24,154 nt of DNA, taken from the NCBI GenBank assembly GCA_024277955.1, contig JAJRUE010000345.1, positions 1-24,154 on the forward strand, in the 5' to 3' direction. Position 1 is the stretch's first letter. Each line of letters opens with the position of its first letter. Position numbers and translations under genes: made by a program. Positions 6,948 to 14,676 of the stretch are shown here, piece by piece. This DNA is from Alphaproteobacteria bacterium (lineage in GTDB: Bacteria; Pseudomonadota; Alphaproteobacteria; Rhodobacterales; Rhodobacteraceae). The notes below the pieces were generated by a model that ran no database searches, was not told the DNA's origin, and worked only from the letters and a program-made list of their open reading frames with translations.

Positions 6948-7804
6948 GTGCGGCCGCTCACGCTTGGCGCCTGCGCCCAGGCAGGATCGCGTTTCAGGAC
7001 ATCCAGCCGGGGCTGGGGCGCGTCGATGCGCGGCAGGCTGCCCAGCAGGCCGCGGGTGTAGGGATGCGTCGCCTCGTGCAGCCGGGCGGCGTCGCAGACC
7101 TCGACGATGCGCCCGGCATACATGATCAGCACCCGGTCGCAGAAACTGGCCACCAGGTTCAGGTCGTGGCTGATGAAGATCAGCCCCATGCCGCGCTGGC
7201 GCACCAGACGGTCGATGATCGACAGGACCTGGGTCTGCACGCTCACATCCAGCGCCGAGGTCGGCTCATCCGCGATCAGGATTTCCGGCTCGGTCACCAG
7301 CATCATCGCGATCATGATCCGCTGGCCCATGCCGCCGGACATTTCGTGCGGGTAGGCGCGCATCACCCGTTCCGGGTCGCGGATCTGCACCGCTTCCAGC
7401 ATCTCGATCGCCTTCCTGCGCGCCGCGCCGCGCCCGGCGCCGGTGTGAAAGCGGTAGATCTCGATGATCTGTTCGCCGATCCGCATTACCGGGTTCAGCG
7501 AGAACTTCGGATCCTGCATCACCATGGAAATCTTCTGGCCGCGGATCTTGCGCATGTCGCGTTCGCTCAGCGCCAGCAGATCGGTGCCGTGAAAGGCCAT
7601 CCGGTCGGCCTCGACGCGCCCCGGCGGACGGATCAGCCGCAGGATCGCGCGCCCGGTCATCGACTTGCCCGAACCGCTTTCGCCGACGATCCCCAGCCGT
7701 TCGCGCCCCAGCGTGAACGACACCCCGCGCACCGCCTGAAATTCGCCCTGGCGGGTGGGGAAGGTGACGCGCAGGTTCTCGATGTCCAGCAGCGTGTCGC
7801 TCAT
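6944..7804 (-). CDS. dppD: Peptide ABC transporter ATP-binding protein (DppD/OppD type)
   Basis: A 286-residue ATPase. The start is ATG at 7804, which overlaps the stop of the upstream permease gene as ATGA (7801-7804); an open extension further upstream only runs into that gene. Motifs are Walker A GESGSGKSMTG, MVMQDPKFSLNPV in the Q-loop region, signature MSGGMGQRIMIAMML, Walker B ILIADEPTSALD and the H-loop FISHDLNLVA. HPYTRGLLGSLPRID near the end is typical of DppD/OppD. It works as a pair with the ATPase encoded next to energise uptake. Confidence 0.93.
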   Translation of the reverse strand: MSDTLLDIENLRVTFPTRQGEFQAVRGVSFTLGRERLGIVGESGSGKSMTGRAILRLIRPPGRVEADRMAFHGTDLLALSERDMRKIRGQKISMVMQDPKFSLNPVMRIGEQIIEIYRFHTGAGRGAARRKAIEMLEAVQIRDPERVMRAYPHEMSGGMGQRIMIAMMLVTEPEILIADEPTSALDVSVQTQVLSIIDRLVRQRGMGLIFISHDLNLVASFCDRVLIMYAGRIVEVCDAARLHEATHPYTRGLLGSLPRIDAPQPRLDVLKRDPAWAQAPSVSGRT

Positions 7805-8769
7805 CGGCTGCCTCCGTCCTTGGGGTCCAGCACGTCGCGCATCCCGTCGCCCAGCAGGTTGAAGGCCAGCGACACGGTGAAGATCGCCAGCCCCGGCATG
7901 GTCGCCACCCACCAGCTGTCAAGGATAAAGCGCCGCCCCTCGGCGATCATCGCGCCCCATTCCGGGCTGGGCGGCTGCGCCCCGAGCCCGAGAAAGCCGA
8001 GCCCCGCCGCGGTCAGGATGATCCCGGCCATGTCCAGCGTCACCCGGATGATCAGCGACGAAATGCACAGCGGCCAGATGTGCCGGGTGATGATGCGAAA
8101 CGGCCGCGCGCCCTGCAGTTTCACCGCAGCGATAAAGTCGGAATTGCGGATCGTCAGCGTTTCGGCGCGCGCGATCCGCGCATAGGGCGGCCAGGCGGTG
8201 ATGGTGATCGCCAGAACCGCGTTTTCGATCCCCGCCCCCAGCGCCGCCACAAAGGCCAGCGCCAGCACGAGGCGCGGAAAGGCCAGGAAAATGTCGGTGA
8301 TGCGCATCAGGACGGCGTCGACCCAGCCCCCGGCGTAGCCGGCGATGGTGCCCACCAGCAGCCCGACGATCGGCGCGATCAGCGCCACCAGCGTGACGAT
8401 ATACAGCGTGATGCGCGAGCCCCAGATCATCCGGCTCAGGATGTCGCGCCCCAGGCTGTCGGTGCCGAACAGGTGGCCGGGCGCGCCGAGCGGGGCCAGC
8501 CGGTTGGCCAGGGTCTGGTCCAGCGGATCATGCGGCGCCAGCCAGGGGGCGAAGGCGGCGACCGCCAGCAGCCCGATCAGGATGTAAAGCCCGACCATCG
8601 CCATGTGGTTGGCGCGCAGCCGCAGCCAGCCGTGCCAGGCGGCCACGGCGCGTGCATGCGCGCGCGATTGCGGCGTGTCGGTGGTCAGCCATTCGCGCCA
8701 GCCTTGCCGGGCCGGCTTGCCGGTCACCGGCGGCGGCCTGTCCGCAGGAGGCGTCGTTGTATTGCTCAT
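7801..8769 (-). CDS. dppC: Peptide ABC transporter permease (DppC type)
   Basis: A 322-residue inner-membrane protein. A hydrophilic N-terminal arm of about 50 residues precedes the first membrane span (MAMVGLYILIGLLAVAAFA). LAPHDPLDQTLANRLAPLG and HLFGTDSLGRDILSRMIWG are hallmark DppC/OppC sequences. The cytoplasmic EAA loop that docks on the ATPases is DFIAAVKLQGARPFRIITRH. The C-terminus ends in the usual LGDGMRDVLDPK. It overlaps dppB by ATGA (8766-8769) and dppD likewise, which argues for coupled translation and matched amounts. Confidence 0.94.
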   Translation of the reverse strand: MSNTTTPPADRPPPVTGKPARQGWREWLTTDTPQSRAHARAVAAWHGWLRLRANHMAMVGLYILIGLLAVAAFAPWLAPHDPLDQTLANRLAPLGAPGHLFGTDSLGRDILSRMIWGSRITLYIVTLVALIAPIVGLLVGTIAGYAGGWVDAVLMRITDIFLAFPRLVLALAFVAALGAGIENAVLAITITAWPPYARIARAETLTIRNSDFIAAVKLQGARPFRIITRHIWPLCISSLIIRVTLDMAGIILTAAGLGFLGLGAQPPSPEWGAMIAEGRRFILDSWWVATMPGLAIFTVSLAFNLLGDGMRDVLDPKDGGSR

Positions 8770-9827
8770 TTCGCCCTCGGATCGAAGACCTTGTACAGCA
8801 GGTCGGAAAAGATGTTCAGCAGCACGAAGATCAGCCCCACGACGATGGTGCCGCCCAGCACCGCCGCCATGTCCGCCGACAGCAGCGCCGTGGTGATGTA
8901 AGACCCGATGCCGGGCCAGGAAAAGATCGTTTCGGTCAGCACCGCGCCTTCCAGCAGGTTGGCATAAGAGAGCGCGATCACCGTGATCAGCTGCACCTTG
9001 ATGTTGCCAAAGGCGTGGCGCCAGATCACCGTGCGTTCGGGCAGCCCCTTGACGCGGGCGGTGATGATGTATTCGGCGCTCAGCTGTTCCAGCATGAAAC
9101 TGCGCGTCATCCGGCTGATATAGGCCATCGAGTAATAGCCCAGGATCGACGCCGGCAGGATGATGTGCGAAAAGGCGTTGCGGAACACCCCCCAGTCGCC
9201 GGCCAGCGCGCTGTCCACCAGGATCATCCCGGTTCTGACCGGCACGATGTCTTCAAAGAAGATGTCCAGCCGGCCCGGCCCGCCGACCCAGCCCAGAATG
9301 CCGTAAAAGATCAGCAGCCCCAGCAGCCCCAGCCAGAAGATCGGCATGGAATAGCCGATCAGCCCGACCACCCGGGCCAGCTGGTCTACCCAGCTGCCGC
9401 GCCGCACCGCCGCGACCACCCCCAGCGGCACGCCGATGAAGACGCCAAAAATCGTGCCCAGCGTCGCCAGTTCCAGAGTCGCCGGAAACACCCGGCGGAT
9501 GTCTTCCGAAACCGGCCGCGCGTTCAGCAGGCTCATGCCGAAATCGCCATGCAGCACGTCCCACAGGTAATAGCCGAATTGCACGATGATCGGCTTGTCC
9601 AGACCCATCGCCTGATAGGCGGCGTCATAGACATCCTTGCCGGCGCGTTCGCCGACAACCGCCAGAACCGGGTCCACCGGCATTACGCGCCCGATCAGAA
9701 AGGTGACGAACATCAGCCCCAGCATGGTGATCAGCACCGACCCGACGGTCTTGGCGATCTTCCACAGGCTGCGCAGAAACGGGGGCGGCGTCTGCCGCCC
9801 CGCGTTGGTGTTTTCAACCGTTGCCAT
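8766..9827 (-). CDS. dppB: Peptide ABC transporter permease (DppB type)
   Basis: A 353-residue inner-membrane protein with an N-terminal span (VGSVLITMLGLMFVTFLIGRV), the periplasmic YLWDVLHGDFGMSLLNARPV segment shared by DppB/OppB, the ATPase-docking loop EYIITARVKGLPERTVIWRH, and the C-terminal VLTETIFSWPGIGSYI block. It forms the translocation pore with DppC. The start ATG at 9827 lies 13 bases after the stop of the binding-protein gene. The length is slightly above the usual 310-340 because of an N-terminal hydrophilic extension. Confidence 0.94.
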   Translation of the reverse strand: MATVENTNAGRQTPPPFLRSLWKIAKTVGSVLITMLGLMFVTFLIGRVMPVDPVLAVVGERAGKDVYDAAYQAMGLDKPIIVQFGYYLWDVLHGDFGMSLLNARPVSEDIRRVFPATLELATLGTIFGVFIGVPLGVVAAVRRGSWVDQLARVVGLIGYSMPIFWLGLLGLLIFYGILGWVGGPGRLDIFFEDIVPVRTGMILVDSALAGDWGVFRNAFSHIILPASILGYYSMAYISRMTRSFMLEQLSAEYIITARVKGLPERTVIWRHAFGNIKVQLITVIALSYANLLEGAVLTETIFSWPGIGSYITTALLSADMAAVLGGTIVVGLIFVLLNIFSDLLYKVFDPRAK

Positions 9828-9840
9828 CAGGCGGGTTTCC

Positions 9841-11436
9841 TCACTTGGTCACCGGCCAGTAGCTGACCGCGGTGATCGCGCCGCCAAGGTTCAGGTTCTT
9901 GACGTTGTCGCGCCGGCCCGATTGCTCGATCCGCTGGAACATGATCGCGAAAGGCGAGGTTTCGCGGAACTCGGCCTGGATCTCGTGATACATCTGTTCA
10001 CGCTTGGCGCGGTCGCCCTCGACCACGGCTGCGGCAACCTTTTCGGTCAGCCCGCCGGTGTCCCAGGCATTGCGCCAGGCCAGAAGCCCGGTCGCCTGCG
10101 CTTCGTCCGAGTTGTCGGGGTTGTAGGCGAAAGTCCCGGCATTGGTGTGCGGGTCGGGATAGTCCGGACCCCAGGCGCCGATATACATGTCCAGCTCGCG
10201 CGCACGGTAGCGCGACAGGATCTGCTTGCCGGTGCCCACGGTCAGGTTCAGCTTGATCCCGGCCTTGGCAAAGGTGTTTTGCAGCGACTGGGCGATTTCC
10301 AGACGCTCTTGCGCTTCACGCACCCCGGCTTCGATCTCGAACGGACCGACGCCGGCCTTGGCCAGCAGTTCCTTGGCCTTTTCGACATTCAGCGAGAACG
10401 GGTTTTCGTCAACCGCCCCCAGGAAGGTCGCCGGCAGGAAGTTCTGATGCACCACATACTGCCCCTTGAGGAAGCTGTTCTGCATGCCTTCGTAGTCGAT
10501 CAGATACTTGATCGCCTGACGCACTTCCGGCTTGGACAGGATCGGGTGCTTCTGGTTGACCGACACATACATCAGCCGGCCGCGCAGTTCGCTGTCGACG
10601 GCGATGCCGTCCTTGCCGGTGATGCCGGCGATGTCGGACGGGTTCAGGTTGCGCGCAACATCGATGTCACCGCGTTCCAGCAGCAGCCGCTGGGTGGCGC
10701 TTTCCTGCACATGGCGCACGATCACGCGCTCCATCGCCGGTTTCGGGCCCCACCAGTTCGGGTTGACCTTGAGCGTCACCGATTCGTTGGGCTTCCAGCT
10801 GACCACCGTGTAGGGGCCGGAACCCGCGGTGTTGGTCTTGAGCCAGGCGTTGCCCATGTCGCCATCGACCTCGTGCTGCATCACCAGTTCCTTGTCGACG
10901 ATGCCGCCGATGGTGGCGGTCAGGCTGTTCAGCACGAACGAAGTCGCAAAGCGCTTGTCGGTGGTGATCGACACGGTATCGCCGTCAGCCTTGATGGTGT
11001 CCTTGGCGTTGTCGGCGGTAAAGCCGAACTGGGTCAGGATGAAGCTGGGGGTCTTGTTCAGCATTACCGCGCGCTGCAGCGACCAGGCCACGTCCTCGGC
11101 CCGGATCGGGTTACCGGATGCGAACTTGCGCCCCTGCGCGATCTTGAAGGTGATGGTGCGCCCGTCATCGGACACGGTCCAGCTTTCGGCGATGTCGGGG
11201 CCATAGCCCGCATCCAGGTTGGCCGGGTCGAAGTTGACCAGCTTGGAATAGACATTGCGGCTGACGTCCGAGCCGGCGAACTCAAAGCTTTCGGCCGGAT
11301 CCAGCGTGGTGATGTCGTCGATCCGGTTGGCGATCACCAGCACGTTGGCCGGCGTTTCGGCCCAGCCGGCGACCGCGGTCACGCCGACCGCCAGCCCCAC
11401 GGCAACCGATGCCATCAGGTTCTTTAATGGTTTCAT
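9841..11436 (-). CDS. dppA: Periplasmic dipeptide/oligopeptide-binding protein (solute-binding family 5, DppA type)
   Basis: A 531-residue protein. A Sec signal peptide is visible (KNLMASVAVGLAVGVTAVAGWA, cleavage probably after GWA near residue 26). Family 5 features include TLDPAESFEFAGSDVSRNVYSKL, the DGRTITFKI segment, SGPYTVVSWKPNESVTL with VNPNWWG, and YIGAWGPDYPDPHTN. No lipobox Cys is present, so it is a soluble periplasmic receptor. AGGAGAGGA upstream of the ATG at 11436 is a strong ribosome-binding site. The gene sits between the dipeptidase (29-base gap) and dppB. The preceding dipeptidase suggests short peptides as substrate; other family 5 ligands cannot be excluded. Confidence 0.92.
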   Translation of the reverse strand: MKPLKNLMASVAVGLAVGVTAVAGWAETPANVLVIANRIDDITTLDPAESFEFAGSDVSRNVYSKLVNFDPANLDAGYGPDIAESWTVSDDGRTITFKIAQGRKFASGNPIRAEDVAWSLQRAVMLNKTPSFILTQFGFTADNAKDTIKADGDTVSITTDKRFATSFVLNSLTATIGGIVDKELVMQHEVDGDMGNAWLKTNTAGSGPYTVVSWKPNESVTLKVNPNWWGPKPAMERVIVRHVQESATQRLLLERGDIDVARNLNPSDIAGITGKDGIAVDSELRGRLMYVSVNQKHPILSKPEVRQAIKYLIDYEGMQNSFLKGQYVVHQNFLPATFLGAVDENPFSLNVEKAKELLAKAGVGPFEIEAGVREAQERLEIAQSLQNTFAKAGIKLNLTVGTGKQILSRYRARELDMYIGAWGPDYPDPHTNAGTFAYNPDNSDEAQATGLLAWRNAWDTGGLTEKVAAAVVEGDRAKREQMYHEIQAEFRETSPFAIMFQRIEQSGRRDNVKNLNLGGAITAVSYWPVTK

Positions 11437-11465
11437 GTTATAGATCCTCTCCTTTTAGCCTGTTG

Positions 11466-12545
11466 TTATTGATGCTGTTTTTCGCTCGCGCCCCAGGTTT
11501 TTTCCAATACGCGCAGCCAGTTTTCATGGGCAAGCTTCTTGATGAGCCCTTCATCGTATCCGTGTGCGCGCATGGCCGCGCGCAGCGCCCCCAGCCCGGC
11601 GGCGTCGCCGATCTCCTCGGGCACCATGGCACCGTCGAAATCGCTGCCCAGCCCGACCCGGTCCTCGCCCAGCCGGCTGATCAAGTGATCCAGATGGCGC
11701 AGCATCGTGTCAAGCGGCACGTCGGGGCGCATCTGCCCGTCCTCGCGCAGAAAGGCGCAGGCAAAGTTCAGCCCGACCATGCCGTCGCTTTCGGCGATCG
11801 CGTCCAGCTGGCGGTCGGTCAGGTTGCGGGCATGCGCACAGATCGCGTGCGCATTGGAATGGGTGGCCACCAGCGGCGCATCGCTGAGACGCGCCACATC
11901 CCAGAACCCGGCCTCGTTCAGATGCGAAAGATCCAGCATGATCCCCAGCGCGTTGCAGCGGCGCACGAGGCGCTTGCCGGCGTCGGTCAGCCCCGGGCCG
12001 ATGTCGGGCGATGACGGAAAGCGGAACGGCACCCCGTGGCCAAAGATCGTCGGCCGGCTCCAGACCGGCCCGAGCGAACGCAGCCCCGCCGCGTGCAGCA
12101 CCTCGAGCGCGTTCAGATCGGCGTCGATCGCCTCGGCGCCCTCCATGTGCATGATCGCCGCCAGGGTGCCCTGGGCGAAACAGTCGCGCAGGGCCGCGAC
12201 ATCGGTGCAGATGCGCAGATCGCCGCGCGCCTGCAGGCGCAGCAGGATGGCGATTTCCTGGAGGATCACCGCCAGCGCCGCGGGCTGGTCCAGCGGCGCG
12301 GGCAGGGGCAGGTCGTAGCTGGGGCGCGACATTTCTTCGTATTTGTCGTCGGGGATGTCGTCGGAACGCACATAGAGCGCGAAGAACCCGCCGCCAAAGC
12401 CGCCCTTGCGGGCCCGCGGCAGGTCGATATGCCCGTCGCGCCCGGCCGAAAACGACGGCACGGCATCCAGCCCGCCGCCGATCAGCAGTTTCAGCGGCAC
12501 GTCGTTGTGCCCGTCGAATATCAGCGGTTCGCGATTTTCCGTCAC
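11466..12545 (-). CDS. Membrane-dipeptidase-family (M19) zinc dipeptidase
   Basis: A zinc peptidase of about 359 residues related to renal dipeptidase. Metal-site motifs are visible: DGHND near the N-terminus, the Glu in MHMEGAEAI, the His in DLSHLNEAGF and in ATHSNAHAI, and GSDFDG near the C-terminus. No signal peptide is evident, so it probably acts in the cytoplasm on dipeptides, including D-residue or dehydropeptides, brought in by the transporter encoded behind it. It is the first gene of the dpp-type operon. The start is uncertain: GTG at 12545 has a G-run (12551-12556) in front, ATG at 12569 adds eight residues, and a TTG at 12599 is also in frame. The conserved domain begins within a few residues of the GTG. 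Confidence 0.9.
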   Translation of the reverse strand: MTENREPLIFDGHNDVPLKLLIGGGLDAVPSFSAGRDGHIDLPRARKGGFGGGFFALYVRSDDIPDDKYEEMSRPSYDLPLPAPLDQPAALAVILQEIAILLRLQARGDLRICTDVAALRDCFAQGTLAAIMHMEGAEAIDADLNALEVLHAAGLRSLGPVWSRPTIFGHGVPFRFPSSPDIGPGLTDAGKRLVRRCNALGIMLDLSHLNEAGFWDVARLSDAPLVATHSNAHAICAHARNLTDRQLDAIAESDGMVGLNFACAFLREDGQMRPDVPLDTMLRHLDHLISRLGEDRVGLGSDFDGAMVPEEIGDAAGLGALRAAMRAHGYDEGLIKKLAHENWLRVLEKTWGASEKQHQ

Positions 12546-12688
12546 AGGACCCCCCAAGGTTGTGCGCATGGCCGGTTTTGCACCCCGATAGCCTAGCAAC
12601 AGAAAAATTGATTAGGCCATAGGTGTTTTAACAAGTAAAACTCATAGATATATGAGAAAAACTCAAACTAACCGCGAAAGGTTCCCCG
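12546..12688. promoter_or_regulatory. AT-rich divergent promoter region with dyad CTCAT-N6-ATGAG
   Basis: This gap between the divergent dipeptidase and LysR genes is strikingly AT-rich for the window, especially 12600-12665. It holds the perfect inverted repeat CTCATagatatATGAG at 12641-12656. A LysR regulator commonly binds such a dyad in the shared promoter, repressing itself and activating the divergent operon when ligand is bound. Exact -35 and -10 elements could not be assigned with confidence. Confidence 0.55.
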
Positions 12689-13597
12689 ATGCCGCGCAAG
12701 AACTGGCACTCATTGTCCGAATACCAGGCGCTGCGGGCGATGATGGAGGGCAACTCGACCACCTCGGCGGCGCGCCGGCTGGGGATCTCGCAATCGGCGG
12801 TGTCGCGGGCGCTGGCGTCGCTTGAAGGGCGGGTCGGGCGGACGCTGTTCGAACGGGTCGGCGGGCGGCTGATGCCGACGGCCGCGGCGGTCAGCCTGAA
12901 CGCCCGGCTGGACGCGCTGTTCAGCGCGCTCGACGCGATTGACGGGCCGGTGGAAAGCGGGCGCGAAAGCCTGCGCCTGATCGCCCCGCCCACCTTTGCG
13001 GGGCCGTTCCTGGTGGGGCACCTGGCGCGGTTTCGCGACGCCGCGCCCGACGCCCACCTCAGCCTGGACGTGGGCACCTCGCGCGACGTGATCGCCGGGG
13101 TGGCCGAAGGCGCCTTTGACATGGGCGTGACCGGGGTGGAACTCAGCCGCGCGGGCGTGCGGCTGATCCCGTTCCGGCGGGCGGCGGCGGCCTGCGCGAT
13201 CCCGCAGGGACATCCGCTGGCCCGGCTTGAAACCGTGCGCCCGGCGGATCTGGACGGCCAGGATCTGATCCCGTTCAACTACCGCCACGCCCGGCGCGCC
13301 CAGCTGGACAAGCTGCTGCACGAAGCGGGCGCCCGCCCGCGGGTGGCGATCGAGGTGTCGACCTCGGCGGCGGCGATCGATCTTGTGCGCGCGGGCGTCG
13401 GGGTGGCGGTGGTGCACCCGTTCCCGGCCAGCGTGGTGGCGCCGCAAGAAGTGGTGTTCCGGCCGTTTTCCTCGGCCATCGCCTATCAGACCTATTTCGT
13501 CGCCGCCGACGACCGGCCGCTGTCGCGCATCGCCCGGCAGTTCATGCGCCACGTGCGGCTGCACACCCCGGCGGACGCCTTTTCCGAACCGGTCTGA
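12689..13597 (+). CDS. LysR-family transcription regulator
   Basis: A 302-residue protein of typical length. The N-terminal winged helix-turn-helix reads TTSAARRLGISQSAVSRALASLEGRVGRTLF, a clear LysR DNA-binding domain. The C-terminal effector-binding domain (about 90-295) shows the two-lobed periplasmic-binding-like pattern, including LDVGTSRDVIAGVAEGAFDMGV and AIDLVRAGVGVAVVHPFPA. The ATG at 12689 follows GAAAGG. Its divergent position next to the dipeptidase/transport operon makes that operon the likely target, with a peptide, an amino acid or a breakdown product as inducer; this is inference. The first residues (NWHSLSEYQALRAMMEGN) match the usual LysR first helix. Confidence 0.92.
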   Translation: MPRKNWHSLSEYQALRAMMEGNSTTSAARRLGISQSAVSRALASLEGRVGRTLFERVGGRLMPTAAAVSLNARLDALFSALDAIDGPVESGRESLRLIAPPTFAGPFLVGHLARFRDAAPDAHLSLDVGTSRDVIAGVAEGAFDMGVTGVELSRAGVRLIPFRRAAAACAIPQGHPLARLETVRPADLDGQDLIPFNYRHARRAQLDKLLHEAGARPRVAIEVSTSAAAIDLVRAGVGVAVVHPFPASVVAPQEVVFRPFSSAIAYQTYFVAADDRPLSRIARQFMRHVRLHTPADAFSEPV

Positions 13598-13638
13598 GCC
13601 GGCGCCGGGTTACCGCCCCGCGCCGCCCCGCGCCGGCT
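13597..13638. terminator. Hairpin between convergent genes
   Basis: AGCCGGCGC (13597-13605) is the exact reverse complement of GCGCCGGCT (13630-13638), bracketing the 41-base gap between two converging stop codons. The 24-base loop is GC-rich. A shared bidirectional terminator is likely, though no U-run follows on either strand. Confidence 0.5.
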
Positions 13639-14676
13639 TCAGTTCTGCACCATCGCCGCTTCCCAGGCGCGCAGGAACCGCCGGCGCTTCAGGTCGTCCA
13701 GATAGACCAGCAGCCCCGGTCCCAGCCGGATCGGGCGCAGCGCCGGGTTGTCGCCGCCGGGCTGGGCGTCGATCGGCGGAAAGGGGTAGGCGGCGGGGTC
13801 GGCCTTGCCCCAGGACAGGCGCAGCAGATGGTCGACAAAGCGCCCGGCAAGCTCGGGATCGGGCGCGTTTGCCGGGATCAGCGCCGAACGCAACATCACC
13901 GTGGTAAAGTCCTGCGGCTCGATGATCTCGATCCGCCCGGCCAGGTCGCGCCGCGCCGCCGCGTAGCTGCCCAGCACGTTATAGGCCAGCGCGATGCGCC
14001 CCGAGGCCACGTCCTCGATCATGTCGGACGAGCAGCAGTACAGCCGCGCGCCCAGCCCGCCCATCACCTCGGCCAGCCGCCAGAAGGTTTCAGAATTGCG
14101 CGAATCCTGGGTGGCGAACAGATAGCCCAGCCCGCTGGCGCGCACGTCATAGGTGCCGATCCGGCCGCGAAACCGGTCAGGGTGGGCGCGCAGCACGGCG
14201 ATGATCTGTTCGCGGGTGCGCGGGATGTCCAGCCCGGCAAAGGCGGCGGGCGAAATCACCACCGCCGCCGGTTCCTGGGTGAAGGCGAACACATGGTCGC
14301 GCCACTTGCCCCAGGGCGGCACCAGCGCCGTCGCCGCCGAACGGCGGGCGCGGGTGAACCCGTCGTTGGCCAGCTTGGTCTGCAGGTCCATGGCCGAAGA
14401 AATCGCCACGTCATACACCGCCCCTTCGCGGGCGATGGCCTGCATCAGCTGGCCGGAACTGACGGTGGTGTAGCTGACCGTGACATCCGGGTTATCCCTT
14501 TGAAAAGCCAGGATGATCGGGGTAAACAGATCGGTGTCGGCGGTCGAGATCACCCGCAGCGCCGGGCCGTTTCCGGCCCCCGGAAACTCGGTCACCGTTT
14601 CGATTTCAAAGCCTTGGGCGGCGGTCGCGAAAAGCGCCAGCGCCAGGCTCAGAGCGGCAGGAACAAGGTGACGCAT
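13639..14676 (-). CDS. Periplasmic solute-binding protein (family 1/AfuA-like) in the tctDE operon
   Basis: A 345-residue protein with a clear Sec signal peptide (LVPAALSLALALFATAAQG). The mature part begins ALRVISTADTDLFTPIILAFQRDNPDVTVSYTT, a type II periplasmic-binding-fold start like the iron(III)/AfuA and spermidine/thiamine-type binding proteins (COG1840-like). GIALAYNVLGSYA-type and RSALIPANAPDPELAGRFVDHLL segments agree. It begins inside the last 28 bases of the TctE kinase gene, a long overlap that implies coupled translation. No permease or ATPase gene for it lies here. It may deliver ligand information to the kinase rather than serve transport. Two adjacent Cys (YCCSS) in mature sequence could form a disulfide or metal site. 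Confidence 0.85.
   Translation of the reverse strand: MRHLVPAALSLALALFATAAQGFEIETVTEFPGAGNGPALRVISTADTDLFTPIILAFQRDNPDVTVSYTTVSSGQLMQAIAREGAVYDVAISSAMDLQTKLANDGFTRARRSAATALVPPWGKWRDHVFAFTQEPAAVVISPAAFAGLDIPRTREQIIAVLRAHPDRFRGRIGTYDVRASGLGYLFATQDSRNSETFWRLAEVMGGLGARLYCCSSDMIEDVASGRIALAYNVLGSYAAARRDLAGRIEIIEPQDFTTVMLRSALIPANAPDPELAGRFVDHLLRLSWGKADPAAYPFPPIDAQPGGDNPALRPIRLGPGLLVYLDDLKRRRFLRAWEAAMVQN

Noticed and set aside
8652..9866. 404-codon + strand open frame opposite the permease genes
   Set aside because: Antisense shadow of dppC/dppB with no ribosome-binding site or domain.
9637..11427. 596-codon open frame on the + strand opposite dppA and dppB
   Set aside because: Shadow of the well-supported - strand genes; composition is Arg/His/Gln-rich and no family is recognisable.
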